Shown: positions 12,458 to 25,135 of the stretch, one piece after another
How positions within the stretch are numbered: position 1 is the first letter of the stretch
Layout of the letters: each line of letters starts with the position of its first letter
NCBI RefSeq assembly: GCF_051020955.1
Contig: NW_027476109.1
Location: forward strand, 1,426,001-1,490,000
Direction: 5' to 3'
From: Megalopta genalis
Taxonomy: Eukaryota; Arthropoda; Insecta; Hymenoptera; Halictidae
Length of the DNA stretch: 64,000 nucleotides
The notes under the pieces: generated by a model
Seen by the model: only the letters and a program-made list of their open reading frames with translations
The model's database searches: none
What the model was told of the DNA's origin: nothing
Program-made: the position numbers and the translations under genes

Positions 12458-14739
12458 TTGTTCATTTGTTCATTTGTTCTTTTGTCCAATTCTTCAATTC
12501 TTCATTTGTTCAACTGTACAATTGTTCATTTCTTCATTTGTTCATTTGTTCAATTGTTCAAATGTCAATTTGTTCAATTGTTAATTTGTCCAATTGTACA
12601 ATTGCTCATTTGTTCAATTGTACAATTGTTCATTTGTTCAATTGTACAATTGTTCATTTGTTCATTTGTCCATTCGTTCATTTGTCCACTTGTTCATTTG
12701 TTCATTTGTTCACTTGTTCATTTGTTCATTTGTTCACTTGTTCATTTGTTCATTTGTTTTTTGTCCATTCGTTCATTTGTCCACTTGTTCATTTGTTCAT
12801 TTGTTCATTTGTCCATTCGTTCATTTTTCCACTTGTTCATTTGTTCATATGTTCATTTGTTCAATTGTACAATTGTACAATTGTTCATTTGTTCATTTGT
12901 TCATTTGTTCATTTGTTCATTTCTTCATATGTTCATTCGTTCATTTGTTCATTTGTTCATTCGTTCATTCGTTCATTTGTTCAATTGTTCATTTGCTCAT
13001 TTGTTCATTTGTCCATTCGTTCATTCGTTCATTTGTTCATTTGTTCATTCGTTCATTCGTTCATTCGTTCATTTGTTCAATTGTACAATTGTACAATTGA
13101 TCATTTGTTCATTTGTTCATTCGTTCATTTGTTCATTTGTTCATTTGTTCATTTCTTCATATGTTCATTTGCTCATTTGTTCATTTGTTCATTTGTTCAG
13201 TTGTTCAATTGTTCATTTGTTCAATTGTACAATTGTTCATTTGTTCAATTGTTCATTTGTTCAATTGTACAATTGTTCATTTGTTCAATTGTACAATTGT
13301 TCATTTGTTCAATTGTACAATTGCTCATTTGTTCAATTGTTCTATTGTTCATTTGTTCAATTGTACAATTGTTCATTAGTTCAATTGTACAATTGTTCAT
13401 TTGTTCAATTGTACAATTGTTCACTTGTTCATTTGCCCATTCGTTCATTTATCCACTTGTTCATTTGTTCATTTGTTCATTTGTTCACTTCGTACATTTC
13501 TTCATTTGTTCATTTGTTCATTTGTCCATTCGTTCATTTGTCCACTTGTGCATTTGTTCATTTGTTCATTTGTCCATTCGTTCATTTTTCCACTTGTTCA
13601 TTTGTTCATATGTTCATTTGTTCAATTGTACAATTGTACAATTGTTCATTTGTTCATTTGTTCATTTGTTCATTTGTTCATTTCTTCATTTGTTCATTTC
13701 TTCATTTCTTCATATGTTCATTCGTTCATTTGTTCATTTGTTCACTTGTTCATTTGTTCATTTGTTCATTTGTTCATTTGTTCACTTGTTCATTTGTTCA
13801 TTTGTTCATTTGTTCATTTGTTTTTTTGTCCATTCGTTCATTTGTCCACTTGTTCATTTGTTCATTTGTTCATTTGTCCATTCGTTCATTTTTCCACTTG
13901 TTCATTTGTTCATATGTTCATTTGTTCAATTGTACAATTGTACAATTGTTCATTTGTTCATTTGTTCATTTGTTCATTTCTTCATTTCTTCATATGTTCA
14001 TTCGTTCATTTGTTCATTCGTTCATTCGTTCATTCGTTCATTTGTTCAATTGTACAATTGTACAATTGTTCATTTGTTCATTTGTTCATTCGTTCATTTG
14101 TTCATTTGTTCACTTGTTCATTTGTTCATTTGTTCATTTGTTCACTTGTTCACTTGTTCATTTGTTCATTTGTTCATTTGTTTTTTTGTCCATTCGTACA
14201 TTTGTCCACTTGTTCATTTGTTCATTTGTTCATTTGTTCACTTGTTCATTTGTTCATTTGTTCATTTGTTCATTTGTCCATTCGTTCATTTTTCCACTTG
14301 TTCATTTTTTCATATGTTCATTTGTTCAATTGTACAATTGTACAATTGTTCATTTGTTCATTTGTTCATTTGTTCATTTGTTCATTTGTTCATTTGTTCA
14401 TTTGTTCCTTTGTTCATTTGCTCATTTGTTCACTTGTTCTTTTGTTCACTTGATCATTTGTTCATTTGTTCTTTTATCCAATTCTTCATTTCTTCATTTG
14501 TACAATTGTACAATTGTTCATTGGTTCATTTGTTCATTTGTTCATTTGTTCATTTGTTCATTTCTTCAATTGTTCAATTGCTCAATTGTTCATTTGTCCA
14601 ATTGTACAATTTTTCATTTGTTCAATTGTACAATTGTTCATTTGTTCATTCGTTCATTCGCTCATTTGTTCATTTGGTCATTTGTTCATTTGTTCATTTG
14701 TTCATTTGTCCATTTGTTCATTTGTTCATTTGTTCATTT
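12458..14739 (+). repeat. 2.28 kb near-identical duplication A, copy 1
   Basis: This segment matches 14954-17235 at a constant offset of 2496 bp (312 units). I saw no indel between the copies, and rare variants such as TTGTGCAT near 13,549 are present at the equivalent place in copy 2. The left edge is set by K against H (12457/14953) and the right edge by TTCTTCAT against H (14740/17236). Such identity over 2.28 kb of otherwise shuffled array suggests either a very recent duplication or an assembly duplication. Confidence 0.85.
13245..13448 (+). repeat. N module (within duplication A copy 1)
   Basis: Same rare-unit order as at 7375. The copy at 15741-15944 is its duplicate at offset 2496. 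Confidence 0.75.
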
Positions 14740-14953
14740 CTTCATATGTTCATTCGTTCATTTGTTCATTTGTTCATTCGTTCATTCGTTCATTTGTTCA
14801 ATTGTTCATTTGCTCATTTGTTCATTTGTCCATTCGTTCATTCGTTCATTTGTTCATTTGTTCATTCGTTCATTCGTTCATTCGTTCATTTGTTCAATTG
14901 TACAATTGTACAATTGATCATTTGTTCATTTGTTCATTCGTTCATTTGTTCAT
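14740..14953 (+). repeat. 214-bp spacer between the duplication A copies
   Basis: This is octamer array. It resembles the stretch starting near 12,925: CATATG, then R and H units, then B-H-TTGCTCAT, and B-P-P before TTGATCAT. It is therefore not unique, and the junction looks like a jump between two related parts of the array. Confidence 0.7.
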
Positions 14954-17235
14954 TTGTTCATTTGTTCATTTGTTCTTTTGTCCAATTCTTCAATTCTTCA
15001 TTTGTTCAACTGTACAATTGTTCATTTCTTCATTTGTTCATTTGTTCAATTGTTCAAATGTCAATTTGTTCAATTGTTAATTTGTCCAATTGTACAATTG
15101 CTCATTTGTTCAATTGTACAATTGTTCATTTGTTCAATTGTACAATTGTTCATTTGTTCATTTGTCCATTCGTTCATTTGTCCACTTGTTCATTTGTTCA
15201 TTTGTTCACTTGTTCATTTGTTCATTTGTTCACTTGTTCATTTGTTCATTTGTTTTTTGTCCATTCGTTCATTTGTCCACTTGTTCATTTGTTCATTTGT
15301 TCATTTGTCCATTCGTTCATTTTTCCACTTGTTCATTTGTTCATATGTTCATTTGTTCAATTGTACAATTGTACAATTGTTCATTTGTTCATTTGTTCAT
15401 TTGTTCATTTGTTCATTTCTTCATATGTTCATTCGTTCATTTGTTCATTTGTTCATTCGTTCATTCGTTCATTTGTTCAATTGTTCATTTGCTCATTTGT
15501 TCATTTGTCCATTCGTTCATTCGTTCATTTGTTCATTTGTTCATTCGTTCATTCGTTCATTCGTTCATTTGTTCAATTGTACAATTGTACAATTGATCAT
15601 TTGTTCATTTGTTCATTCGTTCATTTGTTCATTTGTTCATTTGTTCATTTCTTCATATGTTCATTTGCTCATTTGTTCATTTGTTCATTTGTTCAGTTGT
15701 TCAATTGTTCATTTGTTCAATTGTACAATTGTTCATTTGTTCAATTGTTCATTTGTTCAATTGTACAATTGTTCATTTGTTCAATTGTACAATTGTTCAT
15801 TTGTTCAATTGTACAATTGCTCATTTGTTCAATTGTTCTATTGTTCATTTGTTCAATTGTACAATTGTTCATTAGTTCAATTGTACAATTGTTCATTTGT
15901 TCAATTGTACAATTGTTCACTTGTTCATTTGCCCATTCGTTCATTTATCCACTTGTTCATTTGTTCATTTGTTCATTTGTTCACTTCGTACATTTCTTCA
16001 TTTGTTCATTTGTTCATTTGTCCATTCGTTCATTTGTCCACTTGTGCATTTGTTCATTTGTTCATTTGTCCATTCGTTCATTTTTCCACTTGTTCATTTG
16101 TTCATATGTTCATTTGTTCAATTGTACAATTGTACAATTGTTCATTTGTTCATTTGTTCATTTGTTCATTTGTTCATTTCTTCATTTGTTCATTTCTTCA
16201 TTTCTTCATATGTTCATTCGTTCATTTGTTCATTTGTTCACTTGTTCATTTGTTCATTTGTTCATTTGTTCATTTGTTCACTTGTTCATTTGTTCATTTG
16301 TTCATTTGTTCATTTGTTTTTTTGTCCATTCGTTCATTTGTCCACTTGTTCATTTGTTCATTTGTTCATTTGTCCATTCGTTCATTTTTCCACTTGTTCA
16401 TTTGTTCATATGTTCATTTGTTCAATTGTACAATTGTACAATTGTTCATTTGTTCATTTGTTCATTTGTTCATTTCTTCATTTCTTCATATGTTCATTCG
16501 TTCATTTGTTCATTCGTTCATTCGTTCATTCGTTCATTTGTTCAATTGTACAATTGTACAATTGTTCATTTGTTCATTTGTTCATTCGTTCATTTGTTCA
16601 TTTGTTCACTTGTTCATTTGTTCATTTGTTCATTTGTTCACTTGTTCACTTGTTCATTTGTTCATTTGTTCATTTGTTTTTTTGTCCATTCGTACATTTG
16701 TCCACTTGTTCATTTGTTCATTTGTTCATTTGTTCACTTGTTCATTTGTTCATTTGTTCATTTGTTCATTTGTCCATTCGTTCATTTTTCCACTTGTTCA
16801 TTTTTTCATATGTTCATTTGTTCAATTGTACAATTGTACAATTGTTCATTTGTTCATTTGTTCATTTGTTCATTTGTTCATTTGTTCATTTGTTCATTTG
16901 TTCCTTTGTTCATTTGCTCATTTGTTCACTTGTTCTTTTGTTCACTTGATCATTTGTTCATTTGTTCTTTTATCCAATTCTTCATTTCTTCATTTGTACA
17001 ATTGTACAATTGTTCATTGGTTCATTTGTTCATTTGTTCATTTGTTCATTTGTTCATTTCTTCAATTGTTCAATTGCTCAATTGTTCATTTGTCCAATTG
17101 TACAATTTTTCATTTGTTCAATTGTACAATTGTTCATTTGTTCATTCGTTCATTCGCTCATTTGTTCATTTGGTCATTTGTTCATTTGTTCATTTGTTCA
17201 TTTGTCCATTTGTTCATTTGTTCATTTGTTCATTT
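14954..17235 (+). repeat. 2.28 kb near-identical duplication A, copy 2
   Basis: This is the partner of 12458-14739 at offset 2496. It includes the same rare-unit order, one N module (15741-15944) and one TTCTTTTATCC marker (16965, equivalent to 14469). After 17235 it continues into a different module that begins with H and CATATG. Confidence 0.85.
15741..15944 (+). repeat. N module (within duplication A copy 2)
   Basis: Duplicate of 13245-13448. Confidence 0.75.
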
Positions 17236-17458
17236 GTTCATTTGTTCATATGTTCATTTGTTCAATTGTACAATTATTCATTTGTTCATTTGTCCATTCG
17301 TTTATTTGTCCACTTGTTCATTTGTTCATTTGTACATTTGTTCATTTGTCCATTTGTTTATTTGTTCATTTGTCCATTCGTTCATTTGTCCACTTGTTCA
17401 TTTGTTCACTTGTTCATTTGTTCATATGTTCATTTGTTCAATTGTACAATTGTGCACT

Positions 17459-20289
17459 TGTTCAATTGTACAATTGTTCATTTGTTCAATTGTACAATTC
17501 TTTATTTGTTCAATTGTACAATTGTTCATTTGTCCATTTGTTCATTTCTTCATTTGTTCATTTCTTCATATATTCATTTGCTCAGTTGTTCATTTGTCCA
17601 TTTGTTCATTTGTTCATTTGTTCTTTTGTTCATTTGTTCACTTGTTCATTTGTTCATTTGTTCTTTTGTCCAATTCTTCATTTCTTCATTTGTTCAATTG
17701 TACAATTGTTCATTTGTTCAATTGTACAATTGTTCATTTGTTCAATTGTACAATTCTTTATTTGTTCAATTGTACAATTGTTCATTTGTCCATTCGTTCA
17801 TTTCTTCATTTGTTCATTTCTTCATATATTCATTTGCTCAGTTGTTCATTTGTCCATTTGTTCATTTGTTCATTTGTTCTTTTGTTCATTTGTTCACTTG
17901 TTCATTTGTTCATTTGTTCTTTTCTCCAATTCTTCATTTCTTCATTTGTTCAACTGTACAATTGTTCATTTCTTCATTTGTTCATTTGTTCAATTGTTCA
18001 ATTGTCAATTTGTTCAATTGTTAATTTGTCCAATTGTGCAATTGCTCATTTGTTCAATTGTACAATTGTTCATTTGTTCAATTGTACAATTGTTCATTTG
18101 TTCATTTGTCCATTCGTTCATTTGTCCACTTGTTCATTTGTTCATTTGTTCACTTGTTCATTTGTTCATTTGTTCATTTGATCATTTGTTCATTTGTTCA
18201 TTTGTTCATTTGTTCATTTGTTCATTTGTTCATTTGTTCATTTGTTCAATTGTTCAATTGTTCAAATGTCCATTTGTTCAATTGTACAATTGTTCATTTG
18301 TTCATTCGTTCATTCGCGCATTTGTTCACTTGTTCATTTGTTCATTTGTTCATATGTTCATTTGTTCAATTGTACAATTGTACATTTGTTCAATAGTACA
18401 ATTGTTCATTTGATCAATTGTACAATTGTTCATTTGTTCAATTGTACAATTGTTCATTTGTTCAATTGTACAATTGTTCTTTTGTTCAATAGTACAATTG
18501 TTCATTTGTTCAATTGTGCAATTGTTCTTTTGTAAAATTGTTCATATGTTCAATTGTACAATTGTTCATTTGTTCATTTGTTCATACGTTCATTTGTTCA
18601 TTTGTTCATTTGTTCACTTGTTCATTTGTTCATTTGTTCATTTGTCCGTTCGTTTATTTTTCCACTTGTTCATTTGTTCATATGTTCATTTGTTCAATTG
18701 TACAATTGTGCACTTGTTCATTTGTTCATTTGTTCATTTGTTCATTTGTTCATTTGTTCATTTGTTCATTTGTTCATTTGTTCATTTGTTCATTTGTTCA
18801 TTTGTTCATTTGTTCATTTGTTCATTTGTTCATTTGTTCATTTGTTCATTTGTTCATTTGTTCATTTGTTCATTTGTTCATTTGTTCATTTGTTCATTTG
18901 CTCATTTGTTCACTTGTTCTTTTGTTCACTTGATCATTTGTTCATTTGTTCTTTTATCCAATTCTTCATTTCTTCATTTGTACAATTGTACAATTGTTCA
19001 TTTGTTCATTTGTTCATTTGTTCATTTGTTTATTTCTTCAATTGTTCAATTGCTCAATTGTTCATTTGTCCAATTGTACAATTTTTCATTTGTTCAATTG
19101 TACAATTGTTCATTTGTTCATTCGTTCATTCGCTCATTTGTTCATTTGGTCATTTGTTCATTTGTTCATTTGTTCATTTGTCCATTTGTTCATTTGTTCA
19201 TTTGTTCATTTGTTCATATGTTCATTTGTTCAATTGTACAATTATTCATTTGTTCATTTGTCCATTCGTTTATTTGTCCACTTGTTCATTTGTTCATTTG
19301 TACATTTGTTCATTTGTTCACTTGTTCATTTGTCCATTTGTTCATTTGTTCATTTGTCCATTCGTTCATTTGTCCACTTGTTCATTTGTTCATTTGTTCA
19401 TTTGTTCATTCGTTCATTTGTTCATTTGTTCAATTGTACAATTGTACAACTGTTGATTTGCTCATTTGTTCATTTGTTCATTTGTTCAATTGTACAATTG
19501 TTCATTTGTTCATTTGTTCATTTGTTCATTTGTTCATTTGTTCAATTGTACAATTGTTCATTTGTTCAATTGTACAATTGTTCATTTTTTCATTCGTTCA
19601 TTCGCTCATTTGTTCATTTGTTCATTTGCCCATTCGTTCATTTTTCCACTTGTTCATTTGTTCATATGTTCATTTGTTCAATTGTACAATTGTACAATTG
19701 TTCATTTGTTCATTTGTTCATTTGTTCATTTGTTCATTTGTTCATTTGTTCATTTGTTCATTTGTTCATTTGTTCATTTGTTCATTTCTTCCTTTGTTCA
19801 TTTGCTCATTTGTTCACTTGTTCTTTTGTTCACTTGATCATTTGTTCATTTGTTCTTTTATCCAATTCTTCATTTCTTCATTTGTACAATTGTACAATTG
19901 TTCATTTGTTCATTTGTTCATTTCTTCAATTGTTCAATTGCTCAATTGTTCATTTGTCCAATTGTACAATTTTTCATTTGTTCAATTGTACAATTGTTCA
20001 TTTGTTCAATTGATCATTTGTTCAATTGTACAATTGTTCATTTGTTCATTTGTTCAATTGATCATTTGTTCAAATGTACAATTGTTCATTTGTTCAATTG
20101 TACAATTGTTCATTTGTTCATTTATTCAATTGTACAATTGTTCATTTGTTCATTTATTCAATTGTACAATTGTTCATTCGTTCATTTATTCAATTGTACA
20201 ATTGTTCATTTATTCAATTGTACAATTGTTCATTTGTCCATTCGTTCATTTGTCCACTTGTTCATTTGTTCATTTGTTCATTTGTTCAT
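17459..20289 (+). repeat. Long-range duplication D, copy 2
   Basis: This is the partner of 9699-12377. Relative to copy 1 it has an 18-unit insertion around 18,570-18,715, which itself looks like a module found elsewhere (C-R-like TTGTCCGT, TTTTCCAC, CATATG, B-P, then TTGTGCAC). It also has other whole-unit length changes. It contains TTCTTTTATCC markers at 18949 and 19853. A long run of nearly pure H units lies at about 18,720-18,895. Confidence 0.8.
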
Positions 20290-23009
20290 TTGTTCATTCG
20301 TTCATTCGTTCATTCGTTCATTTGTTCAATTGTGCAATAGTACAATTGTTCATTTGTTCATTTGTTCATTCGTTCATTTGTTCATTTGTTCACTTGTTCA
20401 TTTGTTCATTTGTTCATTTGTTCATTTGTTCATTTGTTCATTTGTTCATTTGTTCATTTGTTCATTTGTTCATTTGTTCATTTGTTCATTTGTTCATTTG
20501 TTTTTTGTCCATTCGTTCATTTGTCCACTTGTTCATTTGTTCATTTGTTCATTTGTCCATTCGTTCATTTTTCCACTTGTTCATTTGTTCATATGTTCAT
20601 TTGTTCAATTGTACAATTGTACAATTGTTCATTTGTTCATTTGTTCATTTGTTCATTTGTTCATTTCTTCATATGTTCATTCGTTCATTTGTTCATTTGT
20701 TCATTCGTTCATTCGTTCATTTGTTCAATTGTACAATTGTCCACTTGTTCATTTGTTCATTTGTTCACTTGTTCATTTGTTCATTTGTTCATTTGTTCAT
20801 TTGTCCATTCGTTCATTTTTCCACTTGTTCATTTGTTCATATGTTCATTTGTTCAATTGTACAATTGTACAATTGTTCATTTGTCCAATTGTACAATTTT
20901 TCATTTGTTCAATTGTACAATTGTTCATTTGTTCATTCGTTCATTCGCTCATTTGTTCATTTGGTCATTTGTTCATTTGTTCATTTGTTCATTTGTCCAT
21001 TTGTTCATTTGTTCATTTGTTCATTTGTTCATATGTTCATTTGTTCAATTGTACAATTATTCATTTGTTCATTTGTCCATTCGTTTATTTGTCCACTTGT
21101 TCATTTGTTCATTTGTACATTTGTTCATTTGTTCACTTGTTCATTTGTCCATTTGTTCATTTGTTCATTTGTCCATTCGTTCATTTGTCCACTTGTTCAT
21201 TTGTTCATTTGTTCATTTGTTCATTTGTTCATTTGTTCATTTGTTCATTTGTTCATATGTTCATTTGTTCAATTGTACAATTATTCATTTGTTCATTTGT
21301 CCATTCGTTTATTTGTCCACTTGTTCATTTGTTCATTTGTACATTTGTTCATTTGTTCACTTGTTCATTTGTCCATTTGTTCATTTGTTCATTTGTCCAT
21401 TCGTTCATTTGTCCACTTGTTCATTTGTTCATTTGTTCATTTGTTCATTCGTTCATTTGTTCATTTGTTCAATTGTACAATTGTACAACTGTTGATTTGC
21501 TCATTTGTTCATTTGTTCATTTGTTCAATTGTACAATTGTTCATTTGTTCATTTGTTCATTTGTTCATTTGTTCATTTGTTCATTTGTTCAATTGTACAA
21601 TTGTTCATTTGTTCATTTATTCAATTGTACAATTGTTCATTTGTTCATTTATTCAATTGTACAATTGTTCATTTGTTCATTTATTCAATTGTACAATTGT
21701 TCATTTGTTCAATTGTACAATTGTTCATTTGTCCATTCGTTCATTTGTCCACTTGTTCATTTCTTCATTTGTTCATTTGTTCACTTGTTGATTTGTTCAT
21801 TTGTTCATTTGCTCATTTGTTCATTTGTCCATTCGTTCATTCGTTCATTTGTTCATTTGTTCATTCGTTCATTCGTTCATTCGTTCATTCGTTCATTTGT
21901 TCAATTGTACAATTGTACAATTGATCATTTGTTCATTTGTTCATTCGTTCATTTGTTCATTTGTTCACTTGTTCATTTGTTCATTTGTTCATTTGTTCAT
22001 TTGTTCACTTGTTCATTTGTTCATTTGTTCATTTGTTTTTTTGTCCATTCGTTCATTTGTCCACTTGTTCATTTGTTCATTTGTTCATTTGTTCACTTGT
22101 TCATTTGTTCATTTGTTCTTTTGTCCAATTCTTCATTTCTTCATCTGTACAATTGTACAATTGTTCATTTGTTCATTTGTTCATTTGTTCATTTCTTCAT
22201 TTGTTCAGTTGTTCAATTGCTCAATTGTTCATTTGTTCAATTGTACAATTTTTCATTTGTTCAATTGTACAATTGTTCAATTGTTCATTCGTTCATTCGC
22301 TCATTTGTTCATTTGGTCATTTGTTCATTTGTTCACTTGTCCATTTGTTCACTTGTTCATTTGTTCATTTGTTCATATGTTCATTTGTTCAATTGTACAA
22401 TTGTTCATTTGTTCATTTGTTCATTTGTTCATTTGTTCATTTGTTCAATTGTTCATTTGTTCAATTGTACAATCGTTCATTTGTTCAATTGTACAATTGT
22501 TCATTTGTTCAATTGTACAATTCTTTATTTGTTCAATTGTACAATTGTTCATTTGTCCATTTGTTCATTTCTTCATTTGTTCATTTCTTCATATATTCAT
22601 TTGCTCAGTTGTTCATTTGTCCATTTGTTCATTTGTTCATTTGTTCTTTTGTTCATTTGTTCACTTGTTCATTTGTTCATTTGTTCTTTTGTTCATTTGT
22701 TCACTTGTTCATTTGTTCATTTGTTCTTTTGTCCAATTCTTCATTTCTTCATTTGTTCAACTGTACAATTGTTCATTTCTTCATTTGTTCATTTGTTCAA
22801 TTGTTCAATTATCAATTTGTTCAATTGTTAATTTGTCCAATTGTACAATTGCTCATTTGTTCAATTGTACAATTGTTCATTTGTTCATTTGTCCATTCGT
22901 TCATTTGTACACTTGTTCATTTGTTCATTTGTTCACTTGTTCATTTGTTCATTTGATCATTTGTTCATTTGTTCATTTGTTCATTTGTTCATTTGTTCAT
23001 TTGTTCATT
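20290..23009 (+). repeat. Octamer mosaic
   Basis: This is octamer array without unique sequence. It contains two partly overlapping copies, near 20,980-21,230 and 21,240-21,480, of a module with TTATTCAT after B-P, then C, TCGTTTAT, TTGTCCAC and TTGTACAT. Near 21,600-21,760 it holds repeated TTATTCAA-P-H trimers. No gene is seen. Confidence 0.75.
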
Positions 23010-24599
23010 TGTTCAATTGTTCAATTGTTCAAATGTTCATTTGTTCAATTGTACAATTGTTCATTTGTTCATTCGTTCATTCGCGCATTTGTTCACTTGT
23101 TCATTTGTTCATTTGTTCATTTGTCCATTTGTTCATTTGTTCATTTGTTCATTTGTTCATATGTTCATTTGTTCAATTGTACAATTGTTCATTTGTTCAT
23201 TCGTTCATTCGCTCATTTGTTCATTTAGTCATTTGTTCATTTGTTCATTTGTTCATTTGTCCATTTGTTCATTTGTTCATTTGTTCATTTGTTCATATGT
23301 TCATTTGTTCAATTGTACAATTATTCATTTGTTCATTTGTCCATTCGTTTATTTGTCCACTTGTTCATTTGTTCATTTGTACATTTGTTCATTTGTTCAC
23401 TTGTTCATTTGTCCATTTGTTCATTTGTTCATTTGTCCATTCGTTCATTTGTCCACTTGTTCATTTGTTCATTTGTTCATTTGTTCATTCGTTCATTTGT
23501 TCATTTGTTCAATTGTACAACTGTTGATTTGCTCATTTGTTCATTTGTTCATTTGTTCAATTGTACAATTGTTCATTTGTTCATTTGTTCATTTGTTCAT
23601 TTGTTCAATTGTACAATTGTTCATTTGTTCAATTGTACAATTGTTCATTTGTTCATTTATTCAATTGTACAATTGTTCATTTGTTCATTTATTCCATTGT
23701 ACAATTGTTCATTTGTTCATTTATTCAATTGTACAATTGTTCATTTGTTCAATTGTACAATTGTTCATTTGTCCATTCGTTCATTTGTCCACTTGTTCAT
23801 TTGTTCATTTGTTCATTTGTTCAGTTGTTGATTTGTTCATTTGTTCATTTGCTCATTTGTTCATTCGTTCATTCGTTCATTCGTTCATTTGTTCAATTGT
23901 ACAATTGTACAATTGATCATTTGTTCATTTGTTCATTCGTTCATTTGTTCATTTGTTCGCTTGTTCATTTGTTCATTTGTTCATTTGTTCATTTGTTCAC
24001 TTGTTCATTTGTTCATTTGTTCATTTGTTTTTTTGTCCATTCGTTCATTTGTCCACTTGTTCATTTGTTCATTTGTTCATTTGTTCACTTGTTCATTTGT
24101 TCATTTGTTCTTTTGTCCAATTCTTCATTTCTTCATTTGTACAATTGTACAATTGTTCATTTGTTCATTTGTTCATTTGTTCATTTCTTCATTTGTTCAG
24201 TTGTTCAATTGCTCAATTGTTCATTTGTTCAATTGTACAATTTTTCATTTGTTCAATTGTACAATTGTTCAATTGTTCATTCGTTCATTCGCTCATTTGT
24301 TCATTTGGTCATTTGTTCATTTGTTCATTTGTTCACTTGTTCATTTGTCCATTTGTTCATTTGTTCATTTGTCCATTCGTTCATTTGTCCACTTGTTCAT
24401 TTGTTCATTTGTTCATTCGTTCATTTGTTCATTTGTTCATTTCTTCAATTGTTCAATTGCTCAATTGTTCATTTGTCCAATTGTACAATTTTTCATTTGT
24501 TCAATTGTACAATTGTTCATTTGTTCATTCGTTCATTCGCTCATTTGTTCATTTGGTCATTTGTTCATTTGTTCTTTTGTTCATTTGTCCATTTGTTCA
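23010..24599 (+). repeat. Long-range duplication E, copy 1
   Basis: This segment matches 28074-29719 at an offset that grows from 5064 through 5072 and 5112 to 5120 bp, all in unit-multiple steps. Shared landmarks are TTCAAATG, TTCGCGCAT, the CAACTGTTGATTTGCTC string (23519 and 28591 regions), TTATTCAA trimers and TTGTTCGC. Confidence 0.75.
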
Positions 24600-25135
24600 A
24601 TTGTACAATTGTACAACTGTTGATTTGCTCATTTGTTCATTTGTTCATTTGTTCATTTGTTCACTTGTTCATTTGTTCATTTGTTCATTTGTTTTTTTGT
24701 CCATTCGTTCATTTGTCCACTTGTTCATTTGTTCATTTGTTCATTTGTTCACTTGTTCATTTGTTCACTTGTTCATTTGTCCATTTGTTCATTTGTTCAT
24801 TTGTCCATTCGTTCATTTGTCCACTTGTTCATTTGTTCATTTGTTCATTTGTTCATTCGTTCATTTGTTCATTTGTTCAATTGTACAATTGTACAACTGT
24901 TGATTTGCTCATTTGTTCATTTGTTCATTTGTTCATTTGTTCACTTGTTCATTTGTTCATTTGTTCATTTGTTTTTTTGTCCATTCGTTCATTTGTCCAC
25001 TTGTTCATTTGTTCATTTGTTCATTTGTTCACTTGTTCATTTGTTCATTTGTTCTTTTGTCCAATTCTTCATTTCTTCATTTGTACAATTGTACAATTGT
25101 TCATTTGTTCATTTGTTCATTTGTTCATTTGTTCA
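24600..25135 (+). repeat. Octamer mosaic, ~0.5 kb
   Basis: This short stretch is assembled from pieces that also occur nearby. The CAACTGTTGATTTGCTC string appears twice (about 24,613 and 24,895), each time followed by H/K runs and TTGTTTTT before C-R-TTGTCCAC. This implies a local ~280-bp duplication. Nothing else is visible. Confidence 0.7.

Noticed and set aside
11938..18024. Giant Cys/Phe/His-rich membrane-like protein (LFICSFVH repeats)
   Set aside because: All three + frames encode the same rotated octapeptide. Starts are TTG inside the unit, with no ribosome-binding site, no non-repeat domain and no codon preference. Stops arise only from random unit variants such as TTGTTAAT, TTAGTTCA or TTGATCAT.
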